Assembly: GCF_011765465.1 (NCBI RefSeq)
Contig: NZ_CP050265.1
Span: 2,068,501-2,132,500, forward strand
Direction of reading: 5' to 3'
Source of the DNA: Erythrobacter sp.
Lineage (GTDB): Bacteria > Pseudomonadota > Alphaproteobacteria > Sphingomonadales > Sphingomonadaceae
Length of the DNA stretch: 64,000 nt
Each line of letters opens with the position of its first letter. Positions within the stretch are counted from its first letter, which is position 1. A program made the position numbers and the translations under genes. Shown piece after piece: positions 44,973-53,412 of the stretch. Below the pieces are notes generated by a model. It ran no database searches. It was given only the letters and a program-made list of their open reading frames with translations, and was not told where the DNA came from.

Positions 44973-47144
44973 ATGACCTATCGCCTGACGCGCGCCGCCC
45001 TGATGCTGGGCTGCGCGTCGCTCGCCTTCCCCGCTTTAGCGGATACCGGCTCCGAGACGGACAGCGCCGAAACCGCCGGCGCCAACGCTGTCAGCGCGCC
45101 CGCCGACAACAGCCCGGCGCTCGACAATATCGTGGTCGAAGGCGACGTGCTCTATTCCGACCTCGTCAACGCGCTCAAATCCCCCACCCCGATCATCGAC
45201 GTGCCGCAGAGCCTGTCGATCGTCACCGACGAGGAAATCGAGCGCCGCGGCTTCACCAGCATCGCGCAGATCGCCGACTACACGCCCTCGGTCACCATGT
45301 CGCAGGGCGAAGGCCACCGCGACGCGATCATCATCCGCGGCATCCGTTCGACAGCCGACTTCTTCATCGACGGCGTGCGCGACGACGTGCAGTACTACCG
45401 CGCGCTCTACAATCTTCAGCAGGTCGAGATCCTGCGCGGGCCCAACGCGCTACTGTTCGGGCGCGGCGGAACCGGCGGCATCGTCAACCGCGTCACCAAG
45501 AAAGGCGTCTTCGGCGAGACTTTCGGAAGCGCGCAGGTCGCTCTCGACACTTTCGGCGAATTCGGCGTCTATGCCGATTTCAACCTACCCGCAGGCGACA
45601 ATGCGGCCTTCCGCCTCAATGCGATGTACGAAGGGCTGGATAACCACCGCGATTTCTACGACGGCGAGAGGATCGGGATCAATCCGACCCTGCGCGCCGA
45701 GCTCGGCCCGGACACGGTGATCGACCTCGCCTACGAATACATCGACCACGAACGCTTCATCGACCGCGGCATCCCCACCGGCGCGGATGGCCGCCCGGTC
45801 GAGGCCTTCGAGGACATCGTTTTCGGCGACCCGGAAGAGAACTTCACCGCGCTGAAGGCGCACACCTTCCGCGCGCTGCTGCAGCATGACTTTTCGGAGA
45901 ACCTCAAGGTCAACGCGCAGGCCTTCTACGGCGACTACGACAAGGTCTATTCGAATCTCTATGCAAGCGGCTACGACGCGGTGAACACGCCCGACCAGGT
46001 CACGCTCGACGGCTATGTCGACGAGGTCGAGCGCGAGAACCTCATCCTTTCGGCCAACCTCGTCGGCGCGTTCGAGACCGGCAGCCTCGCACACACGCTG
46101 GTCGCGGGGGTGGAATACATCGACACCTCGTCCGACCAGTTCCGCTTCAACGCCTTCTGGGACACGACGCAGGACGACAACGAGATCTTCACGATCCAGC
46201 GTCCGCTCGCCCTGCGCGGCGGGGTCGGCACGAACGCCTTCGGCCAGCGCACGGTCAATGATTTCACCGTCGATCTCAACGACGACACGCGCGTCAACAT
46301 CGAGGTGTTCTCGGCATACGTGCAGGACGAGGTGAAGGTCGCCGACTGGCTGCGGCTGGTCCTCGGCGCGCGCTTCGACAGTTTCGACATCGGGGTCGAC
46401 GACGTGGTTGCGGGCACGTTCCGCAGCCGCAAGGACGAGGAAATCTCGCCCCGCCTCGGCGTAATCGTCAAGCCGCGCGAGAACGTCTCGCTCTATGCGA
46501 GCTATTCGGAAAGCTTCCTGCCGCGTTCGGGCGAGCAGTTCGACAACATCACCGCGACCGAACAGGCGCTCGACCCCGACCGCTTCAGCAATCTCGAAGC
46601 CGGGATCAAGTGGGACGTCGCCGACCGGCTGAGCCTGACGGCGGCGGTGTTCGAGATCGAGCAGACCTCGCCCCAGCCGGCCGACAACGATCCGGAAACG
46701 CTCGAAGTGATCGATTCGAAGATCCGCGGCTTCGAGATTGCGGCGGATGGTGCGGTGACCGACTTCTGGACCATCTCGGCGGGCTATTCCTATCTCGACG
46801 GGGAACAGGTCGACCGGCTCGGCCCGACCGGCCTTCGCCCGCGCGAACTGCCCGAGCACATGGTCTCGGTGTGGAACGACTTTACGATAGGCGACCGGCT
46901 CGGGCTCGGCCTCGGCCTCACGCACCAGTCCTCGAGCTTCGCGGACAACGGCAATAATGCGATCCTGCCCGCCTACACCCGGTTCGACGCGGCGGCATGG
47001 TATGACGTGACCGACAGCGTGCGCGTGCAGGTGAATGTCGAGAACCTGACCGACGAGCTTTACTTCCCCAATGCCCACGCGGTGCATCAGGTGACGGTCG
47101 CGCCGCCCCTGAACGCGCGCTTCGCGGTGACGGCGAAGTTCTAG
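44973..47144 (+). CDS. TonB-dependent siderophore receptor
   Basis: This 723-residue receptor has a signal peptide (near ALA-DTG), a TonB-box-like NIVVEGD and a plug with TPIIDVPQSLSIVTDEEIE, RGFTSIAQIADYTPS and VEILRGPNALLFGRGGTGG. Its barrel ends in Phe (VTAKF). The plug signatures are those of the TonB-siderophore family (Fiu/FhuE-like), so the ligand is probably a ferric siderophore. The start at 44973 is chosen for the signal peptide and the upstream AAGGA. No siderophore biosynthesis gene is present, so the cell may use exogenous siderophores. Confidence 0.93.
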   Translation: MTYRLTRAALMLGCASLAFPALADTGSETDSAETAGANAVSAPADNSPALDNIVVEGDVLYSDLVNALKSPTPIIDVPQSLSIVTDEEIERRGFTSIAQIADYTPSVTMSQGEGHRDAIIIRGIRSTADFFIDGVRDDVQYYRALYNLQQVEILRGPNALLFGRGGTGGIVNRVTKKGVFGETFGSAQVALDTFGEFGVYADFNLPAGDNAAFRLNAMYEGLDNHRDFYDGERIGINPTLRAELGPDTVIDLAYEYIDHERFIDRGIPTGADGRPVEAFEDIVFGDPEENFTALKAHTFRALLQHDFSENLKVNAQAFYGDYDKVYSNLYASGYDAVNTPDQVTLDGYVDEVERENLILSANLVGAFETGSLAHTLVAGVEYIDTSSDQFRFNAFWDTTQDDNEIFTIQRPLALRGGVGTNAFGQRTVNDFTVDLNDDTRVNIEVFSAYVQDEVKVADWLRLVLGARFDSFDIGVDDVVAGTFRSRKDEEISPRLGVIVKPRENVSLYASYSESFLPRSGEQFDNITATEQALDPDRFSNLEAGIKWDVADRLSLTAAVFEIEQTSPQPADNDPETLEVIDSKIRGFEIAADGAVTDFWTISAGYSYLDGEQVDRLGPTGLRPRELPEHMVSVWNDFTIGDRLGLGLGLTHQSSSFADNGNNAILPAYTRFDAAAWYDVTDSVRVQVNVENLTDELYFPNAHAVHQVTVAPPLNARFAVTAKF

Positions 47145-47145
47145 C

Positions 47146-47685
47146 TCAATCGCGTGCGGGCTTCAGCGCCGGGACCGCCCTTGCGGCGTCCTCGGCGCTG
47201 ACGCCCGGCGGCGGGGCGGCGCTGATGCTCTCACGGCGCTGCTGGACCCGCCCCGCGCGCTCGACCGCGCGCACCAGCCGAGGATAGACCCCGCAGCGGC
47301 ACATATTGGGGATCGCCTCGAGGATCTCGGCCTCGGACGGCGAGGGGTTGCGCTGGATCAGCGCGGCCGCCGCGATTACGATGCCGGGCGTGCAATAGCC
47401 GCACTGGATCGCCTGTTCGGCGACCATCGCCTGCTGCACCGGGTGCGAGCGGTCGGGCGAGAGCCCCTCGATCGTGGTGATGAAGCGCCCCTCGGCTTCG
47501 GCCAGCGTGATCCGGCACGATCTCAGCGCCGCCCCGTCGACCAGCACCATGCACGCGCCGACGCAGTCGCCTCCGCAGGCTTTCGTGCCGGTGAGGTTCA
47601 TCGCGTCGCGCAGGGCATGGACGAGCGGCATTTCCGGGTCGAGGTCGAACCGCACCGGGCGGCCGTTGACCGTCATGCTCGACAT
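47146..47685 (-). CDS. Orphan (2Fe-2S)-binding subunit of molybdenum hydroxylase type
   Basis: This 179-residue protein has the CoxS/IorA/XdhA-type layout, with an N-terminal plant-ferredoxin domain and a C-terminal helical 2Fe-2S domain (IQCGYCTPG, MCRCGVYPR). The N-terminal cluster motif reads CGGDCVGAC, giving C-x3-C-x3-C rather than the usual C-x4-C-x2-C before the distal Cys. No molybdopterin or FAD subunit is encoded nearby; the next gene is a class II aldolase. It may serve a partner encoded elsewhere. The stop is 1 nt from the siderophore receptor stop. Confidence 0.85.
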   Translation of the reverse strand: MSSMTVNGRPVRFDLDPEMPLVHALRDAMNLTGTKACGGDCVGACMVLVDGAALRSCRITLAEAEGRFITTIEGLSPDRSHPVQQAMVAEQAIQCGYCTPGIVIAAAALIQRNPSPSEAEILEAIPNMCRCGVYPRLVRAVERAGRVQQRRESISAAPPPGVSAEDAARAVPALKPARD

Positions 47686-47723
47686 GGCAGCGGGGCTTTC
47701 CTTTGGCGGCTAGCGGCGCGCGA

Positions 47724-48503
47724 TCAGTGACGCCAGCTGTCGTCGATCCGGTCGATCTTGCGTTTCCACGCCTCGAAATCGAACAGGCCCGCGCCGCCCT
47801 GCCCGGCCATCACAGACAGATCGCGCTGGTGGACGTCGACGACCTCCTGCGGGACGATGTTGGGATTGCCCATGCCGAGCGTCGCGACCTGGATCTCGCA
47901 GGCGCGCTGCAGCGCCCACATCTTCACGAACATCCCAGGAATGGTCTTGTCCATCACGACGGGCCCGTGATTGCGCAGCATCAGGATCGAATGCTCGCCG
48001 AGATTCTCGACCAGCCGCTCGCCTTCCTCGGGCCGCACGGTGACGCCCTCGAAATCGTGGTAGCCGATCTGGCCCTGGAAATTGCAGGCGTAGAAATTGC
48101 TCGCAACCAGGCCGTCCTTGTGGCTGCACACCGCCATCGTCGCGGTGGTGTGGACATGGCAGATCGCCGCCGCGCGCTCGCCCAGGTGCTGGTGGAAATA
48201 GGCGTGCTGGGTGAAGCCCGCCTTGTTCACCATGTAGGGGCTGCCGCCGACATTGTTCCCCTCGACGTCGATCTTGACGAGATTGCTCGCGGTCACCTCG
48301 TCATAGAGCAGGCCGAAGGGGTTGATGAGGAAGGTGTCTTCCTCGCCCGGAACCTTGACCGAAATGTGGTTGTAGATCGATTCAGACCAGCCGAGGTGGT
48401 CGAAGATGCGATAGCACGCCGCAAGGTCGAGGCGGGCCTGCCATTCTTCCTTGCTGCACTGGCCTTCGAGGCTCTGCTGGTTCGGCTTGAGCTGGGTCGC
48501 CAT
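47724..48503 (-). CDS. Class II aldolase/adducin family protein
   Basis: This 259-residue protein has the class II aldolase fold with Zn ligands in ICHVHTTATMAV and the HGPVVMDKT strand-turn. Relatives include fuculose-phosphate aldolase and adducin-like proteins of unknown substrate; the sequence is closer to the adducin-like group. It lies 38 nt upstream of the 2Fe-2S gene on the same strand, so the two may be cotranscribed. Confidence 0.9.
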   Translation of the reverse strand: MATQLKPNQQSLEGQCSKEEWQARLDLAACYRIFDHLGWSESIYNHISVKVPGEEDTFLINPFGLLYDEVTASNLVKIDVEGNNVGGSPYMVNKAGFTQHAYFHQHLGERAAAICHVHTTATMAVCSHKDGLVASNFYACNFQGQIGYHDFEGVTVRPEEGERLVENLGEHSILMLRNHGPVVMDKTIPGMFVKMWALQRACEIQVATLGMGNPNIVPQEVVDVHQRDLSVMAGQGGAGLFDFEAWKRKIDRIDDSWRH

Positions 48504-48628
48504 GGGGAAAGTCCTCTCGTCTCATTGGGCTTTGCGCAGTTTATCGCACGGCTTTGCGCATCGCCGCAAGCGGGCCTTGCATGGTTTGCCTTTGCCAAGC
48601 GCCCGCGCGCCCATTACCTCGACAGGCG

Positions 48629-50047
48629 ATGAGCGCGGCTTCCAAAGCAGACAGCGGCCCGGCACGGGCTCCCGCCGACCCGGCGAGCGCGCCCGCCAGA
48701 CTGGTGACCGGGAGCATCCCGCGCCATCTCGTCGGCCAGACCCTGCCGATGATCGTGGGCGTGGCGGCGATCATGTCGATCGGCCTCGTCGATGCCTATT
48801 TCGTCGGGCAGCTGGGGCCGGACGCGCTGGCGGCGATCTCCTTCATCTTCCCGATCTCGGTCGCGCTCGCCTCGCTGGGTGTCGGCCTGATGGTGGGGAT
48901 CAATTCGGTCGTCGCCCGCGCGCTGGGCGAAGGCGACGCGCACAAGGCCGCGCGGCGGGCCAATTTCGGGATCGCCTTCGCCTGCACCGCGGGGCTCGTC
49001 ATGGGGCTCGGCCTCTTCCTCCTGCTCGATCCCGTCTTCGCGCTGATGAACGCGAGCCCTGAAACGCTGCCGCTGATCACGACCTATATGCAGCCCTTCG
49101 CCCTCGGCTTCCCCATGCAGATAGCAATCATGGGCTTCAACGGCGTGCTGCGGGGACAGGGCGAGGCAAGGAAGACCAGCCTCGTATCGATCACCTATGC
49201 CGCGGCGAACTGGGTGCTCGATCCGATTCTGATCACCGGCGCGTTCGGCTTCGAGGGGCTGGGCATTGTCGGCGCGGCCTATGCGACGGTGATCGGCTGG
49301 GCGCTGGGCGTCGGTGTCGCGGTGCTGCTGGTCAGGCGCGCGGCGATCCCGCTCGACCTGTCGCTGGTCGTCAAGGGCCGGATGCTCGATCCTGCAAAGG
49401 CGATCCTGAGAGTCGGTCTGCCCGCAAGTTTCTCCAATGCGATCAACCCCTTCGGCCTTGCCGTCCTGACCGCGCTGGTCGCGCTCGAAGGCGAAGCGGC
49501 GGTGGCGGGGTTCGGCGCGGCAGGACGGCTGCAGAGCTTCGCAACGGTCCCGCTGCTCGGCCTGTCGGCGAGCATAGGTGCGATCGTCGGGCAGAACTGG
49601 GGCGCGCGCCAGTTCGGCCGGGCGCGCGAGGCGGCGATGCTGGCGGGCGGCTTCTGCATCGCATGGGGCCTGTTCATCGCAGTCGGCATGGTGACGGCGG
49701 GCGACTGGTTCGCCGACCTTTTCACCGACGATCCGCCGGTGATCGCGGAGTTCAAGACCTACCTCAAGATCGCCGCATGGGGCTATGCCGGATTCGGTCT
49801 GCTGATCGTCGGCAACGGAATCATGAACGCGATCGACAAGGCCGGTTACGCGCTCGTGCAGTCGATCGGCCGCGTCTTCGTCGTCATGCTGCCTGTCGCA
49901 TGGCTGCTGCAGGGCGCATGGGGCAGCGAGGCGGTCTATTTCGCCGAGCTCGCCGCCAACGTCTTCGGCGGCGTCTCCGCGATCGGTCTCGTCTGGTACC
50001 TGTTCAAACGCAGGCAGGCGCGAGAGGCGCAGCGGACAGGGCGCTAG
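48629..50047 (+). CDS. MATE family efflux transporter
   Basis: This 472-residue multidrug and toxin extrusion protein has twelve predicted transmembrane helices. MATE features are IGLVDAYFVGQLG in TM1, GVGLMVGINSVVARALG and LRGQGEARKTSLVS, with a second repeat starting at VGLPASFSNAIN. Substrates are unknown. It diverges from the aldolase gene and ends 58 nt before cheA. Confidence 0.92.
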   Translation: MSAASKADSGPARAPADPASAPARLVTGSIPRHLVGQTLPMIVGVAAIMSIGLVDAYFVGQLGPDALAAISFIFPISVALASLGVGLMVGINSVVARALGEGDAHKAARRANFGIAFACTAGLVMGLGLFLLLDPVFALMNASPETLPLITTYMQPFALGFPMQIAIMGFNGVLRGQGEARKTSLVSITYAAANWVLDPILITGAFGFEGLGIVGAAYATVIGWALGVGVAVLLVRRAAIPLDLSLVVKGRMLDPAKAILRVGLPASFSNAINPFGLAVLTALVALEGEAAVAGFGAAGRLQSFATVPLLGLSASIGAIVGQNWGARQFGRAREAAMLAGGFCIAWGLFIAVGMVTAGDWFADLFTDDPPVIAEFKTYLKIAAWGYAGFGLLIVGNGIMNAIDKAGYALVQSIGRVFVVMLPVAWLLQGAWGSEAVYFAELAANVFGGVSAIGLVWYLFKRRQAREAQRTGR

Positions 50048-50054
50048 GCGTTCG

Positions 50055-50062
50055 TTAACCAT
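50055..50062. promoter_or_regulatory. CtrA-like half-site upstream of cheA
   Basis: TTAACCAT exactly matches the half-site commonly bound by CtrA in alphaproteobacteria. It lies 43 nt before the cheA ATG in the short gap after the MATE gene. Near matches lie upstream of the RcdA-type gene (GTAACCAT, 34735) and, on the opposite strand, of the GGDEF-EAL gene (ATGGTTTA, 55486). Confidence 0.5.
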
Positions 50063-50105
50063 CCCCCGGCATAGAGACGCGTGAGCAGCAACTGGGGCGC
50101 GCTTT

Positions 50106-52541
50106 ATGGACGACCTGCTGGCGGATTTCGTCGCCGAGACACGCGAGATGCTGGAAGCGAGCGAGGGCGAGATCATCGCCTGGGAAGCCGATCCGGCCGA
50201 TCGCGCGCGGCTCGACACGATCTTCCGCTTCGTCCACACGGTGAAGGGCAATTGCGGCTTTTTCGATTTTCCCCGCCTCGCCGGGCTCAGCCACGCCGCA
50301 GAGGATGCGCTCGCCGATTGCCGAGCCGGTCGGCGCGAACCCGACAGCGCTCTGGTTTCCGCCGTGCTCGCGATCATCGACCGGATCGCGGCGATGGTGG
50401 ATGCGATCGAGATGGGCGAGGACTTTCCCGAAGGCGGTGACGAGGCGCTGATCGCGGCGCTTGCCGAAGAGCCCGAGATCGAGATCGACGCGCGCGGCGA
50501 AAGCGCGACTGCCGATGGTCCGGAAGGCCCAGGCGACGCACCTGCCGAGCGAAGCGAGGCCCGCTCGGCCTCCTCCGGCACGGCGCAGCGCTCGATCCGC
50601 CTGCCGGTCGAACTGCTCGACCGGGTGATGAGCGGCGTCTCCGACATGGTGCTCGCGCGCAACGACCTCGCCCACCGGCTGCGGCAGGCGGGCAACCAGC
50701 CGACCATCGACGGCCCCTTCGAACGGCTCACCACGATCCTGTCCGACGTGCGCGATGCGATCACCCGGATGCGGATGCAGCGGATCGAGACGCTGTTCTC
50801 CTCGCTCCCGCGGCTCGTGCGCGACCTGTCGAGCGAGCTCGGCAAGCAGGTCATGATCGATCTCGAGGGCGGCGACGTCGAACTCGACCGCGAGATGATC
50901 GAGGTGGTGCGCGACCCGCTCACCCACATCATCCGCAATGCCATCGACCACGGGGTCGAACCGCCGTCCGACCGGCTTGCAGCGGGCAAGCGCGAGATCG
51001 CGCTCCTTTCGATCGCCGCGCGCCAGTCCGGCAACATGATCTCGATCGTGGTCAGCGATGACGGGCGAGGGCTGGACGAGGAGCGGATCGCGGCCAAGGC
51101 CGTCGCGACCGGCCTCGTCAGCGAAAGCGAGCGGCGCGAGATGGGCCGCGACAAGATTCTCCAGCTGATCTTCGAACCGGGCTTTTCGACCGCGGAGAAA
51201 GTCACCGGCGTGTCCGGGCGCGGCGTCGGTCTCGACGTGGTGCGACAGAATCTCGAACGCGTCGGCGGCAGCATCAAGGTGTCGAGCCAGCCGGGTGTCG
51301 GCACGCTCTTCACGCTGCAGATTCCGCTCACCCTTTCGATCATCGCCGGCCTCACGGTCGAGACGGGCGACCAGCGTTTCGCCATCCCGCAAAGCTATGT
51401 CGAGGAGATTGTCCATTCCTCGGCCAAGGCGCTCGATTACACCCGCATGGGCGAGACCGCGCTCATCACCTTTCGCGGCCAGCGCGTGCCATGCCTCTTG
51501 CTGTCGAACGTGCTCGGGCTCCACTGCAGCGACGTGGCCGAGGGCGATCACACAATGGTCATGCTGCGCCTTGCGAGCGGCGACCTCTTCGCGCTCGCGG
51601 TCGACCGGATCCACAGCCACGGCGACCTGGTGGTCAAGCCGCTCGCCCCGGCGGTCATGAAGAGCGGTTTCTATGCCGGCTCCACGCTGCTCGACGACGG
51701 GCGGCCGGTCCTGCTGCTCGACGTGACCAACATCGCGGGGATGTACGATCTCGTCTCGGACGCGCGGACCCGCGTGCTCAAGGCCGGGATGGACGAGGAC
51801 GCGGCGCGCGCGGGCGGCGATATCATGCGCGCCATGCTGTTCACCGATTTCGCCGGTCGTCGCTGCGGTATCCGGCTCGAACTGGTCAAGCGGATCGAGA
51901 CCGCGCCCGCGAGTGCGATCGACCGCAGCGGGGCCTCGCCGCGCGCCGTCATCGACGGGGTGATCCTGCCGCTGGTCGGCCTGCCGGAGGGACCGCTGCA
52001 ATCGGAAAAGCTGCGCCTGCTGCGGCTGTCCGACGGCACCTGCGAACTGCTCCACGCGGTTGCCGAGGTGGACGATGCGGTCGAACTCACCGAACCCTTG
52101 AAGCCCATCGCCGACGACCCGCTGATCGAGGCGGTCACACTGGTCGGCGGACAGACCGTGACGCTCATCGACGGGCACGAACTCTTCGCCCGCCACGGCG
52201 AGCCGCCCGAACCTGCCGCACGGCCGCTCGCCCGCCTGCCCGACAGCGAATGGGCACGCACCATCCTCGCCCCGCTCGTCACCTCCGCCGGATACGAGAT
52301 CGCCGAGCCTAACGCCGCCGAGGACGAGGTCGCGCTCACCATCATGTTCGAGGACGTCTACGAAGTCGCCGCGGCGCTCGAGCGTCCGGTCACTGGGCCT
52401 GTCATCCGCCTGCGCGACCAGCCGGACGGCGGCGATGCTGAGACGATCTACCGCTACGACCGCGCCGCGCTGGTCGAGGCGCTGCATCACGCCCGCACCC
52501 GCCCCGGTCGGCGGATGGGCCAATCGGGAGACGCGGCATGA
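50106..52541 (+). CDS. cheA: Chemotaxis histidine kinase CheA with extra C-terminal domains
   Basis: CheA autophosphorylates and passes phosphate to CheY and CheB. The 811-residue protein has an Hpt domain with His44 (VHTVKGNCGF) and a short P2-like linker. Dimerisation helices (SIRLPVELLDRVMSG) and an HATPase (NAIDHGVE, DDGRGLDEERI, GRGVGLDVV) follow, then a CheW-like P5 (about 415-550). A second CheW-like segment (about 575-690) comes next. A final stretch (about 715-800) has receiver-like order (LAPLVTSAGYEI, PVIRL, YDRAALVEAL) but no phospho-acceptor Asp context. The stop overlaps cheW by 4 nt. Confidence 0.95.
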   Translation: MDDLLADFVAETREMLEASEGEIIAWEADPADRARLDTIFRFVHTVKGNCGFFDFPRLAGLSHAAEDALADCRAGRREPDSALVSAVLAIIDRIAAMVDAIEMGEDFPEGGDEALIAALAEEPEIEIDARGESATADGPEGPGDAPAERSEARSASSGTAQRSIRLPVELLDRVMSGVSDMVLARNDLAHRLRQAGNQPTIDGPFERLTTILSDVRDAITRMRMQRIETLFSSLPRLVRDLSSELGKQVMIDLEGGDVELDREMIEVVRDPLTHIIRNAIDHGVEPPSDRLAAGKREIALLSIAARQSGNMISIVVSDDGRGLDEERIAAKAVATGLVSESERREMGRDKILQLIFEPGFSTAEKVTGVSGRGVGLDVVRQNLERVGGSIKVSSQPGVGTLFTLQIPLTLSIIAGLTVETGDQRFAIPQSYVEEIVHSSAKALDYTRMGETALITFRGQRVPCLLLSNVLGLHCSDVAEGDHTMVMLRLASGDLFALAVDRIHSHGDLVVKPLAPAVMKSGFYAGSTLLDDGRPVLLLDVTNIAGMYDLVSDARTRVLKAGMDEDAARAGGDIMRAMLFTDFAGRRCGIRLELVKRIETAPASAIDRSGASPRAVIDGVILPLVGLPEGPLQSEKLRLLRLSDGTCELLHAVAEVDDAVELTEPLKPIADDPLIEAVTLVGGQTVTLIDGHELFARHGEPPEPAARPLARLPDSEWARTILAPLVTSAGYEIAEPNAAEDEVALTIMFEDVYEVAAALERPVTGPVIRLRDQPDGGDAETIYRYDRAALVEALHHARTRPGRRMGQSGDAA

Positions 52542-52990
52542 ACGACCTTCTCGTCATGACCCAGATCGCCGGGCGGCGCTGCGCGCTCCACGCCCATGAC
52601 GTGAGTTCGGTGATCGAGATCGGCGCGGTCACGCCGGTCCCGCGCACACCGCCCTTCATCGCCGGGATCACCGCCATGCGCAGCCAGGCGCTGACGGTGA
52701 TCGACTGCCGCGTCGCGCTGGGGTTCGGCGAGGAAAGCTGGGCGACCGACCACCGCGCCGCGGTCGTTGCTGTCGCGGGCCATTCCTACGCCCTCAGGGT
52801 CGACGCGATCGAGGACATCACCACGGGCGCGGCCGAACCGGGCCAGGTTCCGGGCGGCTTCGGCCCAGAATGGTCGCGGGTGGCGACCGGCATGATCGAG
52901 ACCGCGATCGGCCCAGCGCTGCTGCTCGACCTTTCCGCGCTGATCGCCGGTCCGGCGCGCGCCGCCGAGGACTTCGGGGCCGCGGCTTAA
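52538..52990 (+). CDS. cheW: Chemotaxis coupling protein CheW
   Basis: This 150-residue CheW/SH3-like coupling protein links receptors to CheA. Features are RRCALHAHDVSSVIEIGAV, VPRTPPFIAGITAMRSQALTVIDCR and the closing ALLLDLSALI. It overlaps cheA by 4 nt (ATGA). Confidence 0.94.
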   Translation: MNDLLVMTQIAGRRCALHAHDVSSVIEIGAVTPVPRTPPFIAGITAMRSQALTVIDCRVALGFGEESWATDHRAAVVAVAGHSYALRVDAIEDITTGAAEPGQVPGGFGPEWSRVATGMIETAIGPALLLDLSALIAGPARAAEDFGAAA

Positions 52991-53046
52991 TCCAAAACTT
53001 ACCTCTTATCCCTATCCCAACATGAGAAACCACGGCCGGGGGTCCC

Positions 53047-53412
53047 ATGAAAACGTGCCTTATCGTCGATGATTCGCGGGTGATCCGAAAGGTCTCGAGG
53101 CATATCCTCGAAACCCTGGGCTTCACCGTCAGCGAAGCGGAGAACGGCAAGGAAGGGCTGGAAGCCTGCGAGGCGGCGATGCCCGACGTGATCCTGCTCG
53201 ACTGGAATATGCCGGTGATGACCGGCATCGAATTCATCACCCAGCTGCGCCAGCGCCCCGGCGGCGAAGCGCCCAAGGTGGTGTTCTGCACGACCGAGAA
53301 CGACGTCGCCCATATCCGCGAGGCGATCTCCGCAGGTGCCGACGAATACGTGATGAAGCCGTTCGACCACGAAACGCTGCAGATCAAGCTCCAGCTGGTC
53401 GGCTTTGCGTGA
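53047..53412 (+). CDS. cheY: Single-domain response regulator CheY
   Basis: This 121-residue receiver has the acidic pair Asp8-Asp9, phospho-acceptor Asp52 (LLDWNMPVMTG), conserved Thr in FCTTEND and Lys in VMKPF. It is the soluble output of CheA. Its stop overlaps cheB by 4 nt (GTGA). Confidence 0.95.
   Translation: MKTCLIVDDSRVIRKVSRHILETLGFTVSEAENGKEGLEACEAAMPDVILLDWNMPVMTGIEFITQLRQRPGGEAPKVVFCTTENDVAHIREAISAGADEYVMKPFDHETLQIKLQLVGFA

Noticed and set aside
48614..52523. Long minus-strand frames opposite the MATE gene and cheA
   Set aside because: Both opposing plus-strand genes have full domain sets; the minus frames are charged low-complexity shadows.
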